NCBI GenBank assembly: GCA_900317405.1
Contig: ONGP01000028.1
Coordinates: 1-49,360, forward strand
DNA from: an uncultured Prevotella sp.
GTDB lineage: Bacteria > Bacteroidota > Bacteroidia > Bacteroidales > Bacteroidaceae
Direction of reading: 5' to 3'
Length of the DNA stretch: 49,360 nt
The notes beneath the pieces are model-generated. The model was not told the DNA's origin. It searched no databases and saw nothing but the letters and a program-made list of their open reading frames with translations. The translations under genes were made by a program, and so were the position numbers. Below are positions 35,705 to 43,361 of the stretch, in pieces (position 1 is the first letter of the stretch; each line of letters begins with the position of its first letter).

Positions 35705-35712
35705 CAAAGGTA
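35705..35712 (-). promoter_or_regulatory. tRNA-Arg promoter (TACCTTTG, minus strand)
   Basis: CAAAGGTA on the plus strand, 18 bp upstream of the tRNA 5' end. It is followed by CACAC in the direction of transcription. Confidence 0.6.
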
Positions 35713-35817
35713 CGAGAATTTTGCCAATCAGCCAAGAGTTTGTTACAATTTCTTTCATCTGTGTTGCAAACTTATATTTTCGGATAGTAAAAAAGTGCAA
35801 TTATTATCTTTTTTTGC

Positions 35818-35825
35818 TATCTTTG
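35818..35825 (+). promoter_or_regulatory. Promoter of the GH43 gene (TATCTTTG)
   Basis: TATCTTTG followed by CAAGC, 31 bp before the start codon. Confidence 0.6.
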
Positions 35826-35856
35826 CAAGCAAAATCAAACAAAACTTATCATTCGT

Positions 35857-37896
35857 ATGAAAAAACTTTTTCTAATTCCCCTGATGCTTCTGGCCGTAAT
35901 ATCGGCAAAAGCACAGAATCCTTATCTCCCTCTATGGGAGCATCTGCCTGATGGTGAGCCTCGTGTGTTCGAGGATCCTGATCAGCCAGGAAAGTATCGT
36001 GCATATATCATTGGCTCACACGATGTGAACTACACTGCTTATTGCGGTCCTGACATTCGTATGTGGTCAGCCCCAGTTGAGGACCTCACTAACTGGCGCG
36101 ACGAGGGTCCAATATTCTCTTGGTATGTAGACGGACAGTGGGATACCATGTTCGCACCTGACCTTGTTGAGATTAAGGACAAGGCAACAGGCAAGAAAAC
36201 CTACTATCTCTACCCCCACTCTCGCGGTTGGCAGCGTGTACCAATGGTATGTAAGGGCGATCGTCCTAACGGCCCATTCACACCTATCAACCTCACAGAA
36301 GATGGTCGCCGTTGCCTGCCAGGCTCACTCATCGACTTCGATCCATCAGTGTTCGTAGAGAACATTACTAACAAGAAGGATCCTGATTATGCCAAGGGTT
36401 TCCGTGCATACGTATTCTATGGTTTCCAGCACTCTACTGGTTGCGAGCTCGACCAGAACACTATGTACTCAAAGCGCGAAGGTACAGAACTTATCGACCC
36501 ATTCATTCCTGCTGTAAGTGCCGACGGACGACTGCTCGACAAGCCAGGCTCTGAGTATAAAGCCCTGTACAAGGGTCAGGACCCAAAGGATTTTAATTTC
36601 TTCGAGGCTTCGTCTATCCGTCAGGTGGGCAACAAGTACGTAATGGTATTCTCTGGCTACTCTGGTAAGGAGTATGGTCTGGGCAACACCAACAGCGCCC
36701 TTCGCTATGCCTACGGTGATTCTCCACTCGGCCCATGGCGTTCAGGTGGTGTATTGGTTGACTCTCGTGGCGTAGTACTTAATGAAGATGGTTCTAAACT
36801 GATTACCACCAATGCAGGTCACAACACCCACGGTTCGCTGCAGGAGATCAATGGTCAGTGGTACGTATTCTATCATCGTCCTCCACGTGGATTCGGCTTT
36901 GCCCGTCAGGCTATGGTTGCCCCTGTTAAGATCACATGGGACAAGAAGCCTGTAGCTAAGGGTGGCGTAGTAAAGATTACTGGTTACGATCCATACGCAA
37001 AGAACAACGAGTGGACAGCTGCTGCATCAGACGGTAACACATATACTGGCGCAGAGGTTACCTCTGAGGGCTTCCAGATCTATGGTCTGCCCCCATATCA
37101 GTACTACTCTGCTGGTTATGCTTGTTTCATGACAGGAGGTACCAACAGCAACGAATGGATGCAGGACAACCACGATGTATGGTACAACTCAATGGATCTG
37201 ACAGGCATCACTAATGGTGGTATCGTAGGCTTCAAGTACTTTGGCTTTGGCGGTCTGGATAAAGACACCAAGGGCTGCAAGGCTTTCGAAGGCATCAAGA
37301 AAGGCGATAATGCACATCTTTACATTAATCTTACAGCCAACGGCAAGGGAGCTTTCAAGATTCACGTTAAGCTGGATGACCCATGGAAGGGTGAGGAAAT
37401 CGGCGTATTCACTTTCGACGATAAATTCCCCACAAATAAGGCCCTTACTGTTTCTAAACTGGTGCCTGCCGTTGAAGGACTGACTGGCAAACATGCCATC
37501 TATCTTGTAGCCGAAGGTCCTGAAGTAAAAGCACCAGAGCGTCCTCGTTGGGGTGCTCCACGTGGTCCTCAGCGCCCACAGGGCTTGTTCGACCTTCACG
37601 GTATCGGATTTACAAAGACTGATGCAAAGCCCGTTACAATGGCACCAAAGGTTACTATCACTGCCAATGGTAAGCCGCTGAACATCCCCACAACACCTAT
37701 CTACTTTACCAATCAGAACGGCTATGCAGAGTGCAACCGCTATCAGGTATATGGCAAACTGGATCCAGGCGTAAAGCTGGAGGCCACATCTGATGCTCCA
37801 GATGGAGTTAAGTTCGAGATTAGTCCTGTAGTAGAAGGCCGCGCAACAGTAAAGGCCACCTTCAAGGGCAAAACTAAGATTTTCTTGATCAACTAA
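35857..37896 (+). CDS. Secreted GH43-like glycosidase with C-terminal binding domain
   Basis: 679 residues with a signal peptide (…ISAKA-Q). The five-blade GH43-type fold shows Asp40 in 'FEDPD' (base), Asp162 in 'DFDPSVF' (pKa modulator) and Glu250 in 'FFEASSIR' (acid). Residues ~395-560 form a CBM6-like beta-sandwich, followed by a Pro/Arg-rich linker ('APERPRWGAPRGPQRPQG') and a last beta-domain. GH43 enzymes mostly remove arabinose or xylose from plant polysaccharides; the substrate here is open. It is a single-gene unit with its own promoter and a strong terminator. Confidence 0.85.
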   Translation: MKKLFLIPLMLLAVISAKAQNPYLPLWEHLPDGEPRVFEDPDQPGKYRAYIIGSHDVNYTAYCGPDIRMWSAPVEDLTNWRDEGPIFSWYVDGQWDTMFAPDLVEIKDKATGKKTYYLYPHSRGWQRVPMVCKGDRPNGPFTPINLTEDGRRCLPGSLIDFDPSVFVENITNKKDPDYAKGFRAYVFYGFQHSTGCELDQNTMYSKREGTELIDPFIPAVSADGRLLDKPGSEYKALYKGQDPKDFNFFEASSIRQVGNKYVMVFSGYSGKEYGLGNTNSALRYAYGDSPLGPWRSGGVLVDSRGVVLNEDGSKLITTNAGHNTHGSLQEINGQWYVFYHRPPRGFGFARQAMVAPVKITWDKKPVAKGGVVKITGYDPYAKNNEWTAAASDGNTYTGAEVTSEGFQIYGLPPYQYYSAGYACFMTGGTNSNEWMQDNHDVWYNSMDLTGITNGGIVGFKYFGFGGLDKDTKGCKAFEGIKKGDNAHLYINLTANGKGAFKIHVKLDDPWKGEEIGVFTFDDKFPTNKALTVSKLVPAVEGLTGKHAIYLVAEGPEVKAPERPRWGAPRGPQRPQGLFDLHGIGFTKTDAKPVTMAPKVTITANGKPLNIPTTPIYFTNQNGYAECNRYQVYGKLDPGVKLEATSDAPDGVKFEISPVVEGRATVKATFKGKTKIFLIN

Positions 37897-37913
37897 AAGT
37901 CATAAAAATTCTT

Positions 37914-37959
37914 ATGGTACACAGGTTTGTGGTCCACAAACTTGTGTACCATTGTTTTT
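37914..37959 (+). terminator. GH43 gene terminator
   Basis: A nearly perfect 17-bp stem (one G-U pair) spanning 37914-37952, ATGGTACACAGGTTTGTGG against its complement, followed by TTGTTTTT. Confidence 0.85.
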
Positions 37960-37982
37960 GCTACTGCGTGAGGCCGCAAAAA

Positions 37983-37998
37983 TTCCCACGTGTGGGAA
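37983..37998. repeat. Short palindrome TTCCCACGTGTGGGAA
   Basis: A 6-bp stem with CGTG core. A related palindrome (TATTCCCA-ACG-TGGGAATA) is at 47352-47370. Both lie in intergenic DNA beside glycosidase genes. Confidence 0.6.
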
Positions 37999-38102
37999 AT
38001 ATTTTTTCTACGTGTAGCAGCAAAAATGGCTAATCTGAAACAGTACACATTTTGTAAAGAAAAACGAGCCGTAAGCAATCTAGGAGATAGATTACGGATA
38101 AC

Positions 38103-38152
38103 TACCAGATAGTACGGCACTATCTACCAGAAAGTACGGCACTATCTATCAG
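38103..38152. repeat. Tandem 22-bp repeat (two full units and a partial third)
   Basis: Units 38103-38124 and 38125-38146 differ by one base (TACCAGATAGTACGGCACTA... against CAGAAAG). Unit 1 contains the hairpin GATAGT-ACGGC-ACTATC. The third copy breaks off after about 6 bp. Confidence 0.8.
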
Positions 38153-38177
38153 ACACACTAAATTCGTGCAGTCGATG

Positions 38178-38338
38178 CGTTGCAAACGTTGCCGTTGCAA
38201 CGTTGCAATAAGGACAATCCTACCTATTTTATAGAATGTATATCGGATATATATTACCGGATTATGATAAATAGAATTTAATAACTTAGAGTTATTATAC
38301 TCCTTCATGCAACGTTGCAACGGCAACGCTTGCAACGT
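38178..38338. repeat. Long inverted repeat of CGTTGCAA words enclosing 86 bp
   Basis: The left arm 38178-38214 and right arm 38301-38338 are inverted copies of about 37 bp with a few mismatches. Each arm carries the palindrome TGCAACGTTGCA and several GTTGC words. The 86 bp between are AT-rich with no ORF. The stretch 37961-38361 as a whole has no gene. Confidence 0.75.
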
Positions 38339-38361
38339 TTCTCAAGTTCATTTGATCACAC

Positions 38362-39519
38362 TTAAAGAACTTTCTTAATCCTATTTAAAGCCTCAATCAG
38401 ACGTGAGCGCTGGGTGGCGATATTGATGCGGATATATCCTTCGCCCGACTGGGGGCCGTACATTGTGCCAGGATTAAGCCATACTTTAGCCTCATCTAGC
38501 AGTTTATCGCATAAATCCTGAGCTGTAGTGTTCATCGCGCTGATATCAACCCACGGGAGATAGGTTCCTTCTAGTTTACAAACCTTCCATTGAGGGATGT
38601 TCTCATCAACAAACTTGCAAAGCGCCTGATAGTTGCCCCAAAGGTATTGGTTTAGTTCATCAATCCAGTCTTCGCTTTCATTATAGGCGGCTTTTAGGGC
38701 TACAGGGCCGAAAGGATTCAGATCGCAAACCTCGTTGATGTTGATAGCTCGATCCAAACGGCGACGCCATTCTGGTTGTGAACAGATGATATTTGCTGCC
38801 TGCAGGCCTGCGATATTGAATGATTTCGAGGGAGAATTAAGTATTACGCTATTCTCTCTGCATGCCTCGCTTACAGCAGCGAATGGTTGGAACTTGTATC
38901 CAGGCATAACTAGTTCGCAATGGATTTCATCGCTTACCACCTTTACCCCATGGCGAAGACAGATATCGTTCATCAGTTCCAGCTCCTTAGATGTCCATAC
39001 TCTGCCACAAGGGTTGTGAGGGTTGCAAAGCAGGAAAACAGTGGTTTTCTCGTCGGCACATTTGGTTTCAAAATCCTCCCAATCCACCTCAAAGCTGTCG
39101 CCAACACGCAAAAGCGCTGTCTCAAGTACCTCGCAGCCATTGTTCTTAACTGACGAGAAGAAGCAGTTGTAATCTGGTGATAAGATCAACACCTTTTCAC
39201 CTGGCATTGTAAGTGCCTTAATGGCTACAGACATAGCTGGTACGACGCCTGTAGTATAGAGAATCTCCTCACGACGGATTGTCCAATCGTGGCGACGCTG
39301 GAACCATGAGATAACAGCTTCGTAGTAGTCCTCTTCTACTACCGTATAGCCAAACACGCCATGTTCGGCACGTTTGCGTACAGCATCCAGTATGGCTGGA
39401 GCGGCCTTAAAATCCATGTCTGCCACCCAGAGTGGGATGACTTCATCATTAGGACACTCGTCCCACTTAACGCAGCCAGTACCTCGACGTGCTACCAACT
39501 CATCGAAATCGAACTTCAT
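38362..39519 (-). CDS. MalY/PatB-type aminotransferase (cystathionine beta-lyase-like)
   Basis: 385 residues of the fold-type I PLP family. 'IPLWVADMDFKAAPAI' at the start is typical of MalY/PatB, 'CNPHNPCGRVW' and 'VSDEIHCELVMPGYKF' follow, the Schiff-base Lys232 lies in 'NSPSKSFNIAGLQ', and 'GYIRINIATQRSRL' holds the carboxylate-binding Arg. Such enzymes cleave C-S bonds in cystathionine or cysteine conjugates. The start codon overlaps the stop codon of the DUF3737 gene (ATGA), so the two are translated together. Confidence 0.92.
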   Translation of the reverse strand: MKFDFDELVARRGTGCVKWDECPNDEVIPLWVADMDFKAAPAILDAVRKRAEHGVFGYTVVEEDYYEAVISWFQRRHDWTIRREEILYTTGVVPAMSVAIKALTMPGEKVLILSPDYNCFFSSVKNNGCEVLETALLRVGDSFEVDWEDFETKCADEKTTVFLLCNPHNPCGRVWTSKELELMNDICLRHGVKVVSDEIHCELVMPGYKFQPFAAVSEACRENSVILNSPSKSFNIAGLQAANIICSQPEWRRRLDRAININEVCDLNPFGPVALKAAYNESEDWIDELNQYLWGNYQALCKFVDENIPQWKVCKLEGTYLPWVDISAMNTTAQDLCDKLLDEAKVWLNPGTMYGPQSGEGYIRINIATQRSRLIEALNRIKKVL

Positions 39520-40361
39520 TTTCTTGTTTCAATAATACAATTATTAGGCTGGCGAACATTCTCATCGATAGTAATACTGCCGATAGAATCGGCTACGATA
39601 TGTCCACTTGTAGGATTCTTGATATTCTCGATGTGTCCCTTGATGTCAGCCTCAACAGTTGAATACTCAAACATACGATCGCAAGCAGCGTCGATGGTGC
39701 AGTTCTCAAGTACCAGGTTCTGAGCGTAGCACAGCAACTGCTCGCCTGCCAGATGACAGTTAACCAGACGAACATTCTTAGAGTGCCAAGCCAGATATTC
39801 GCCATCGAGAGTAGAGTCGTAAATGGTGATGTTTTCGCACTCCCAGAAAGAATCCTTAGTAACGATATTGGCGTTGTGAACCTCAACATTCTTACAATAT
39901 TGGAATACGTATTTAGCATCGCTTTCCAAACCATCTACATAGATGTTCTGCGAGAACATAAAGGGATAAGTTCCCTCGTGCAACTTAACGTTCTTGATTT
40001 TCAAGCCATCAACCTTCCAGAATGTCTCGTCGGCATCGTTAATAACCACATTCTCAAGTTCTACGTTCTTCATCTCGCGGAAGAACTTTGGACCATCGAT
40101 AGTACAGTCCTTCATCTTAAGATCGTTGGTATACCAGATGGCCGAACGCGATCCTGGTGCGAAATAGCAACGTTCAATATTGGCACCATCCACATGCCAC
40201 CATGGGTATTTGCCATAAAACTTACTGTCATAGCATTCCATATTCTGGCACTGCTTGATGCCCGACTCGCCATCTACGATCGTGATGTTTTCCAACCTCA
40301 AATCGTGGGTTGCAAACAGAGGACGCTCGCCTCCAAACTCTTTGTCTTTTATCAGTTTCAT
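39516..40361 (-). CDS. DUF3737 family right-handed beta-helix protein
   Basis: The start is ATG 40361 (MKLIKDKEFGGERPLF); the frame continues upstream but would include the promoter. 281 residues made of short repeated turns ('LENITIVDGESGI', 'MKDCTIDGPKFF', 'LENVVINDADETFW', 'ITIYDSTLDGEYLAW'), which fit a right-handed parallel beta-helix. No signal peptide is seen, so it is cytoplasmic. I recognise the family as DUF3737, without known activity. Translational coupling to a C-S lyase suggests a shared pathway. Confidence 0.8.
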   Translation of the reverse strand: MKLIKDKEFGGERPLFATHDLRLENITIVDGESGIKQCQNMECYDSKFYGKYPWWHVDGANIERCYFAPGSRSAIWYTNDLKMKDCTIDGPKFFREMKNVELENVVINDADETFWKVDGLKIKNVKLHEGTYPFMFSQNIYVDGLESDAKYVFQYCKNVEVHNANIVTKDSFWECENITIYDSTLDGEYLAWHSKNVRLVNCHLAGEQLLCYAQNLVLENCTIDAACDRMFEYSTVEADIKGHIENIKNPTSGHIVADSIGSITIDENVRQPNNCIIETRK

Positions 40362-40384
40362 TGTTTTTTGTATATAATTGTGTG

Positions 40385-40392
40385 CAAAGATA
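40385..40392 (-). promoter_or_regulatory. Promoter of the DUF3737-malY operon (TATCTTTG, minus strand)
   Basis: CAAAGATA on the plus strand, followed on the minus strand by CACAC. It lies 24 bp upstream of the DUF3737 start codon. Confidence 0.6.
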
Positions 40393-40395
40393 CAA

Positions 40396-40432
40396 ATAAA
40401 AATCCGTAATCGACTCACGTCGGCTACGGATT
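40396..40432 (-). terminator. Terminator of the DUF3836 gene
   Basis: AATCCGTA (40401-40408) pairs with TACGGATT (40425-40432), with an inner CGAC/GTCG pair set. On the minus strand it is followed by a T-rich run. It abuts the next promoter. Confidence 0.75.
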
Positions 40433-40476
40433 ATGATAACCTTTTAAGGGTTTTTATATTTTTTAGAGAGAGAATA

Positions 40477-40896
40477 TCACTTTATTGCCAGCAGATCGGC
40501 ATCTAGAGGTTCCATCACTACAGTACGACTTGTAAGGTACATATTGTCGTGAGTCTTGTTCATCTTGTAGGTCTTAACCGTTGTAAGATTAGGAGCCTGC
40601 GAGCGATAGAGCGTAACCTCTGAGGGAAGATCATAGGCCTGCTTGTCGGCATTCCACTGACTAACCTCTACATTGTAGCCATTCTTATAATACTTATACG
40701 AGAGGCGGCTGCTCTTCTGCCAATCCTTCTTGGCTTCATCCCAGCTCAGCATCTCCTTGTTGGCAAGGCGACCCTGCTCATCGTATTCATAACGATACTC
40801 AACCTTCTGAGTGTCACTCTGATTGTCAGCTGCATGCAAGTTGACTGTGTTAAGACACATGGTGATAACCATTGCTGCTGTGATGATTGCTTTCAT
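40477..40896 (-). CDS. DUF3836 secreted protein
   Basis: 139 residues with a signal peptide (…NTVNLHA-A). The mature part has YD-like beta repeats: 'VEYRYEYDEQGRLANKEMLSWDEAKKDWQKSSRLSYKYYKNGY'. It matches the DUF3836 family of small secreted Bacteroidales proteins as I remember them. No catalytic motif is seen. It is a monocistronic gene with its own promoter and terminator. Confidence 0.75.
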   Translation of the reverse strand: MKAIITAAMVITMCLNTVNLHAADNQSDTQKVEYRYEYDEQGRLANKEMLSWDEAKKDWQKSSRLSYKYYKNGYNVEVSQWNADKQAYDLPSEVTLYRSQAPNLTTVKTYKMNKTHDNMYLTSRTVVMEPLDADLLAIK

Positions 40897-40937
40897 ACCT
40901 CTATAGTTTTAATTGTTATTTTAACTGTTTGACGTTG

Positions 40938-40945
40938 CAAAGGTA
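40938..40945 (-). promoter_or_regulatory. DUF3836 promoter (TACCTTTG, minus strand)
   Basis: CAAAGGTA on the plus strand, followed on the minus strand by CAACG. The leader is about 35 nt. Confidence 0.6.
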
Positions 40946-40990
40946 CGAAAAGTTGCACAAGCATTGAGTTATCGTTATGTTATCTTTAGG

Positions 40991-43339
40991 TTAAATCTGT
41001 TTTGCCTCTGAGAAATAGTACTTTCTCAAAGGCATTTTAACAGCTTCGCCACTCAGATTTATCTCCTGCTGCAACTTGATATCCTGCGATGATGCACCTA
41101 TCTTAATAATATACTTACCTGGCTGAATGTTCCACTGGCGCTGACCATCGTTAGTGTAGAATCCCAGCTGCTCTGTATACATCTTAACGCTAATCTTCTT
41201 GCTCTCGCCTGGTTTCAAAGAAACTCTGGCAAAGCCCTGAAGCTGGATAGGACGGATATTCTGACTCTTATCAGCTGGCGACAGATATATCTGAGCCACC
41301 TCATCGGCAGCAACCTTACCTGTGTTCTTAACATCGAAAGTCAGGTTGAAACTCTCGTCCTTAGTGGTTACCTCCTGTGCAGCCTCCAAGTTTGCATATT
41401 CGAATGTGGTATAGCTCAATCCATAGCCAAATGGCCAAGCGATACGAGAATCCTTTTCTGCTGAATAATTGTAGCAGATAGGTTCATTGATTTCTACATT
41501 AGGATAGCTTACAGAGAGTTTTGCCGATGGAGATACCTTTCCATACAGGATGTCAGCCACAGCATTTCCACCCTCTTCGCCTGGATACCAAGCCTGGATG
41601 ATAGCGGCACACTTTTCTGCAAGACCAGAGATAATCTGGGCTCTGCCACCAAACATCACCAGTACGACAGGCTTACCTGTCTTTACGAGTTCCTCGACAA
41701 ACTGCTCCTGCTTACCTGGCAGACGGAGGCCCTGACGATCGCGATTCTCACCACAAAGCATCACGTTCTCACCTACTGCAGCGATGATTACGTCAGCATC
41801 CTTGGCCATAGCGAGCGCTTCCTGCTTGTCGGCCTTCTCGCCAGAATCGACCATACGATGCAGCAGATTATACTCCCAAGCACGGGCATCCCCTAGCTCA
41901 CTATACTTAGTTTCTACTTCTTCTGTCCAGTCACAACCACGAGAATACATCACATTAACACCCTCTGGCTTATGATTCTGCATACCCTCAAGCAACTTGA
42001 CAATATGAGGATTCTCTGACTTATAGTCCATCATCTTCCAGAAGTACGACATGGCTGGATAGGTATAGTCGCCACACATTGCCCAGATTGAGTTGGCATT
42101 AGGACCTGTTACAAGCACATTCTTAACGTCCTTGAGAGGCAACACGCCATTGTTTTCAAGCAATACAACACTCTGTGCAGCAATATCGTATGCTGTCTGA
42201 CGTTCCTCTGGGCTGTCAAGCTTGATGTCCTCGTTAGAATACAGATAAGGATCCTTATCAAACAGTCCCATGCGGAACTTGATTCTAAGCACATCCTTTA
42301 CAGCACGCTCCAAAGCCTCTGGCTTAACAAGTCCTTTATCGATAGCCTCCTGTAATAGCTTGTAGTTTGCACCATGAGGGAAGTCTACATCATTACCATT
42401 GTTGATGGCAGCAGCAGCCTTCTCTACTACACTTTCGATATTAGGAATCTGGTCGATAGCAGTATAGTCGCTCACTACCATACCATCAAAACCTACATAA
42501 TCACGCAGAATATCCTGCAGAATCTCGCTGTTAGCCACACATCTGGTGCCATGCACATCGTGATAGCCAGGCATAACAGCAACACTACCTGCTAGACGAA
42601 TCATTGCCTCGTGAGGCAACAGAATCTCTTCCATCATCTCTTTCTCGTCAGCATCACCTCCGCCACCATAGCCCAGGTAATGCTTTGAACAGGCACCAAC
42701 ACCCTTCTTTAGGTCGCCCTGCTGGAGTCCCTGAACAAAGGCTGTACCCATCACTGCCGACAGGTAACCATCCTCACCATACGACTCTTCCAGACGGTTG
42801 AAACTTGGAGTACGACAAACATCCACCATAGGCGAAAGGGCGAAGATACCACCCATCTTACGCAACTGAGTGCTAGTCTGGCGTGTCTTGAGTTCAGCCA
42901 ATTCTGGATTGAACGAACCTGCCTGGCCTATCTGCTGGGGATATATAGTAGAACCCTTGGTATTTACACCAGAGAGTACCTCTTCGTGTAGCAGAGCAGG
43001 AATGCCATTGGGAGTATTCTTCATCAACCAATCCTGAATGGCAATAGCACGATCGCGCAACTCGTTTGGATCACGAGGCTGCTGCATGCAGAACTGTGAG
43101 AAGTGACCAATACCATAAGGTATCAGTTCCTTACACTTTGCTGTGTCAAGCTTTCCCTGTTCGTCGAAGAGTTCGTCCATATACATACTCCTCAACTGAG
43201 CGATGCGCTCCTCCTGAGGCATCTTCTGATAGAGTTCATCTATTTGCTGTTCCATGTCTTTAGCTGTATTACAACCTGTAATTAGCGCAGTCAGTCCCAT
43301 CACGGCCCAACTACCGATAGTTTTCAGATTATTCTTCAT
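40991..43339 (-). CDS. GH3 beta-glycosidase lipoprotein
   Basis: 782 residues with lipobox Cys23 (ALITGC-N). The GH3 TIM-barrel has 'KHYLGYGGG' and nucleophile Asp291 in 'DGMVVSDYTAID'. The second alpha/beta domain has 'VLVTGPNANS' and 'MLCGENRDRQGLRLPGKQ', and the fibronectin-III-like domain closes the chain. A beta-glucosidase or beta-xylosidase is most likely. It is the last gene of the GH97-GH2-GH3 operon, 22 bp after GH2. Confidence 0.93.
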   Translation of the reverse strand: MKNNLKTIGSWAVMGLTALITGCNTAKDMEQQIDELYQKMPQEERIAQLRSMYMDELFDEQGKLDTAKCKELIPYGIGHFSQFCMQQPRDPNELRDRAIAIQDWLMKNTPNGIPALLHEEVLSGVNTKGSTIYPQQIGQAGSFNPELAELKTRQTSTQLRKMGGIFALSPMVDVCRTPSFNRLEESYGEDGYLSAVMGTAFVQGLQQGDLKKGVGACSKHYLGYGGGGDADEKEMMEEILLPHEAMIRLAGSVAVMPGYHDVHGTRCVANSEILQDILRDYVGFDGMVVSDYTAIDQIPNIESVVEKAAAAINNGNDVDFPHGANYKLLQEAIDKGLVKPEALERAVKDVLRIKFRMGLFDKDPYLYSNEDIKLDSPEERQTAYDIAAQSVVLLENNGVLPLKDVKNVLVTGPNANSIWAMCGDYTYPAMSYFWKMMDYKSENPHIVKLLEGMQNHKPEGVNVMYSRGCDWTEEVETKYSELGDARAWEYNLLHRMVDSGEKADKQEALAMAKDADVIIAAVGENVMLCGENRDRQGLRLPGKQEQFVEELVKTGKPVVLVMFGGRAQIISGLAEKCAAIIQAWYPGEEGGNAVADILYGKVSPSAKLSVSYPNVEINEPICYNYSAEKDSRIAWPFGYGLSYTTFEYANLEAAQEVTTKDESFNLTFDVKNTGKVAADEVAQIYLSPADKSQNIRPIQLQGFARVSLKPGESKKISVKMYTEQLGFYTNDGQRQWNIQPGKYIIKIGASSQDIKLQQEINLSGEAVKMPLRKYYFSEAKQI

Positions 43340-43361
43340 TGGTTTTATACCTTATTAATTA

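Noticed and set aside
37893-38120. 75-codon ORF on the minus strand after the GH43 gene
   Set aside because: It runs through the GH43 terminator hairpin and the repeat region, and its composition is not protein-like. No promoter or leader fits.
38103-38152. Possible CRISPR array
   Set aside because: The two 22-bp units are adjacent with no spacers, and no cas genes are in the window. It is a plain tandem repeat.
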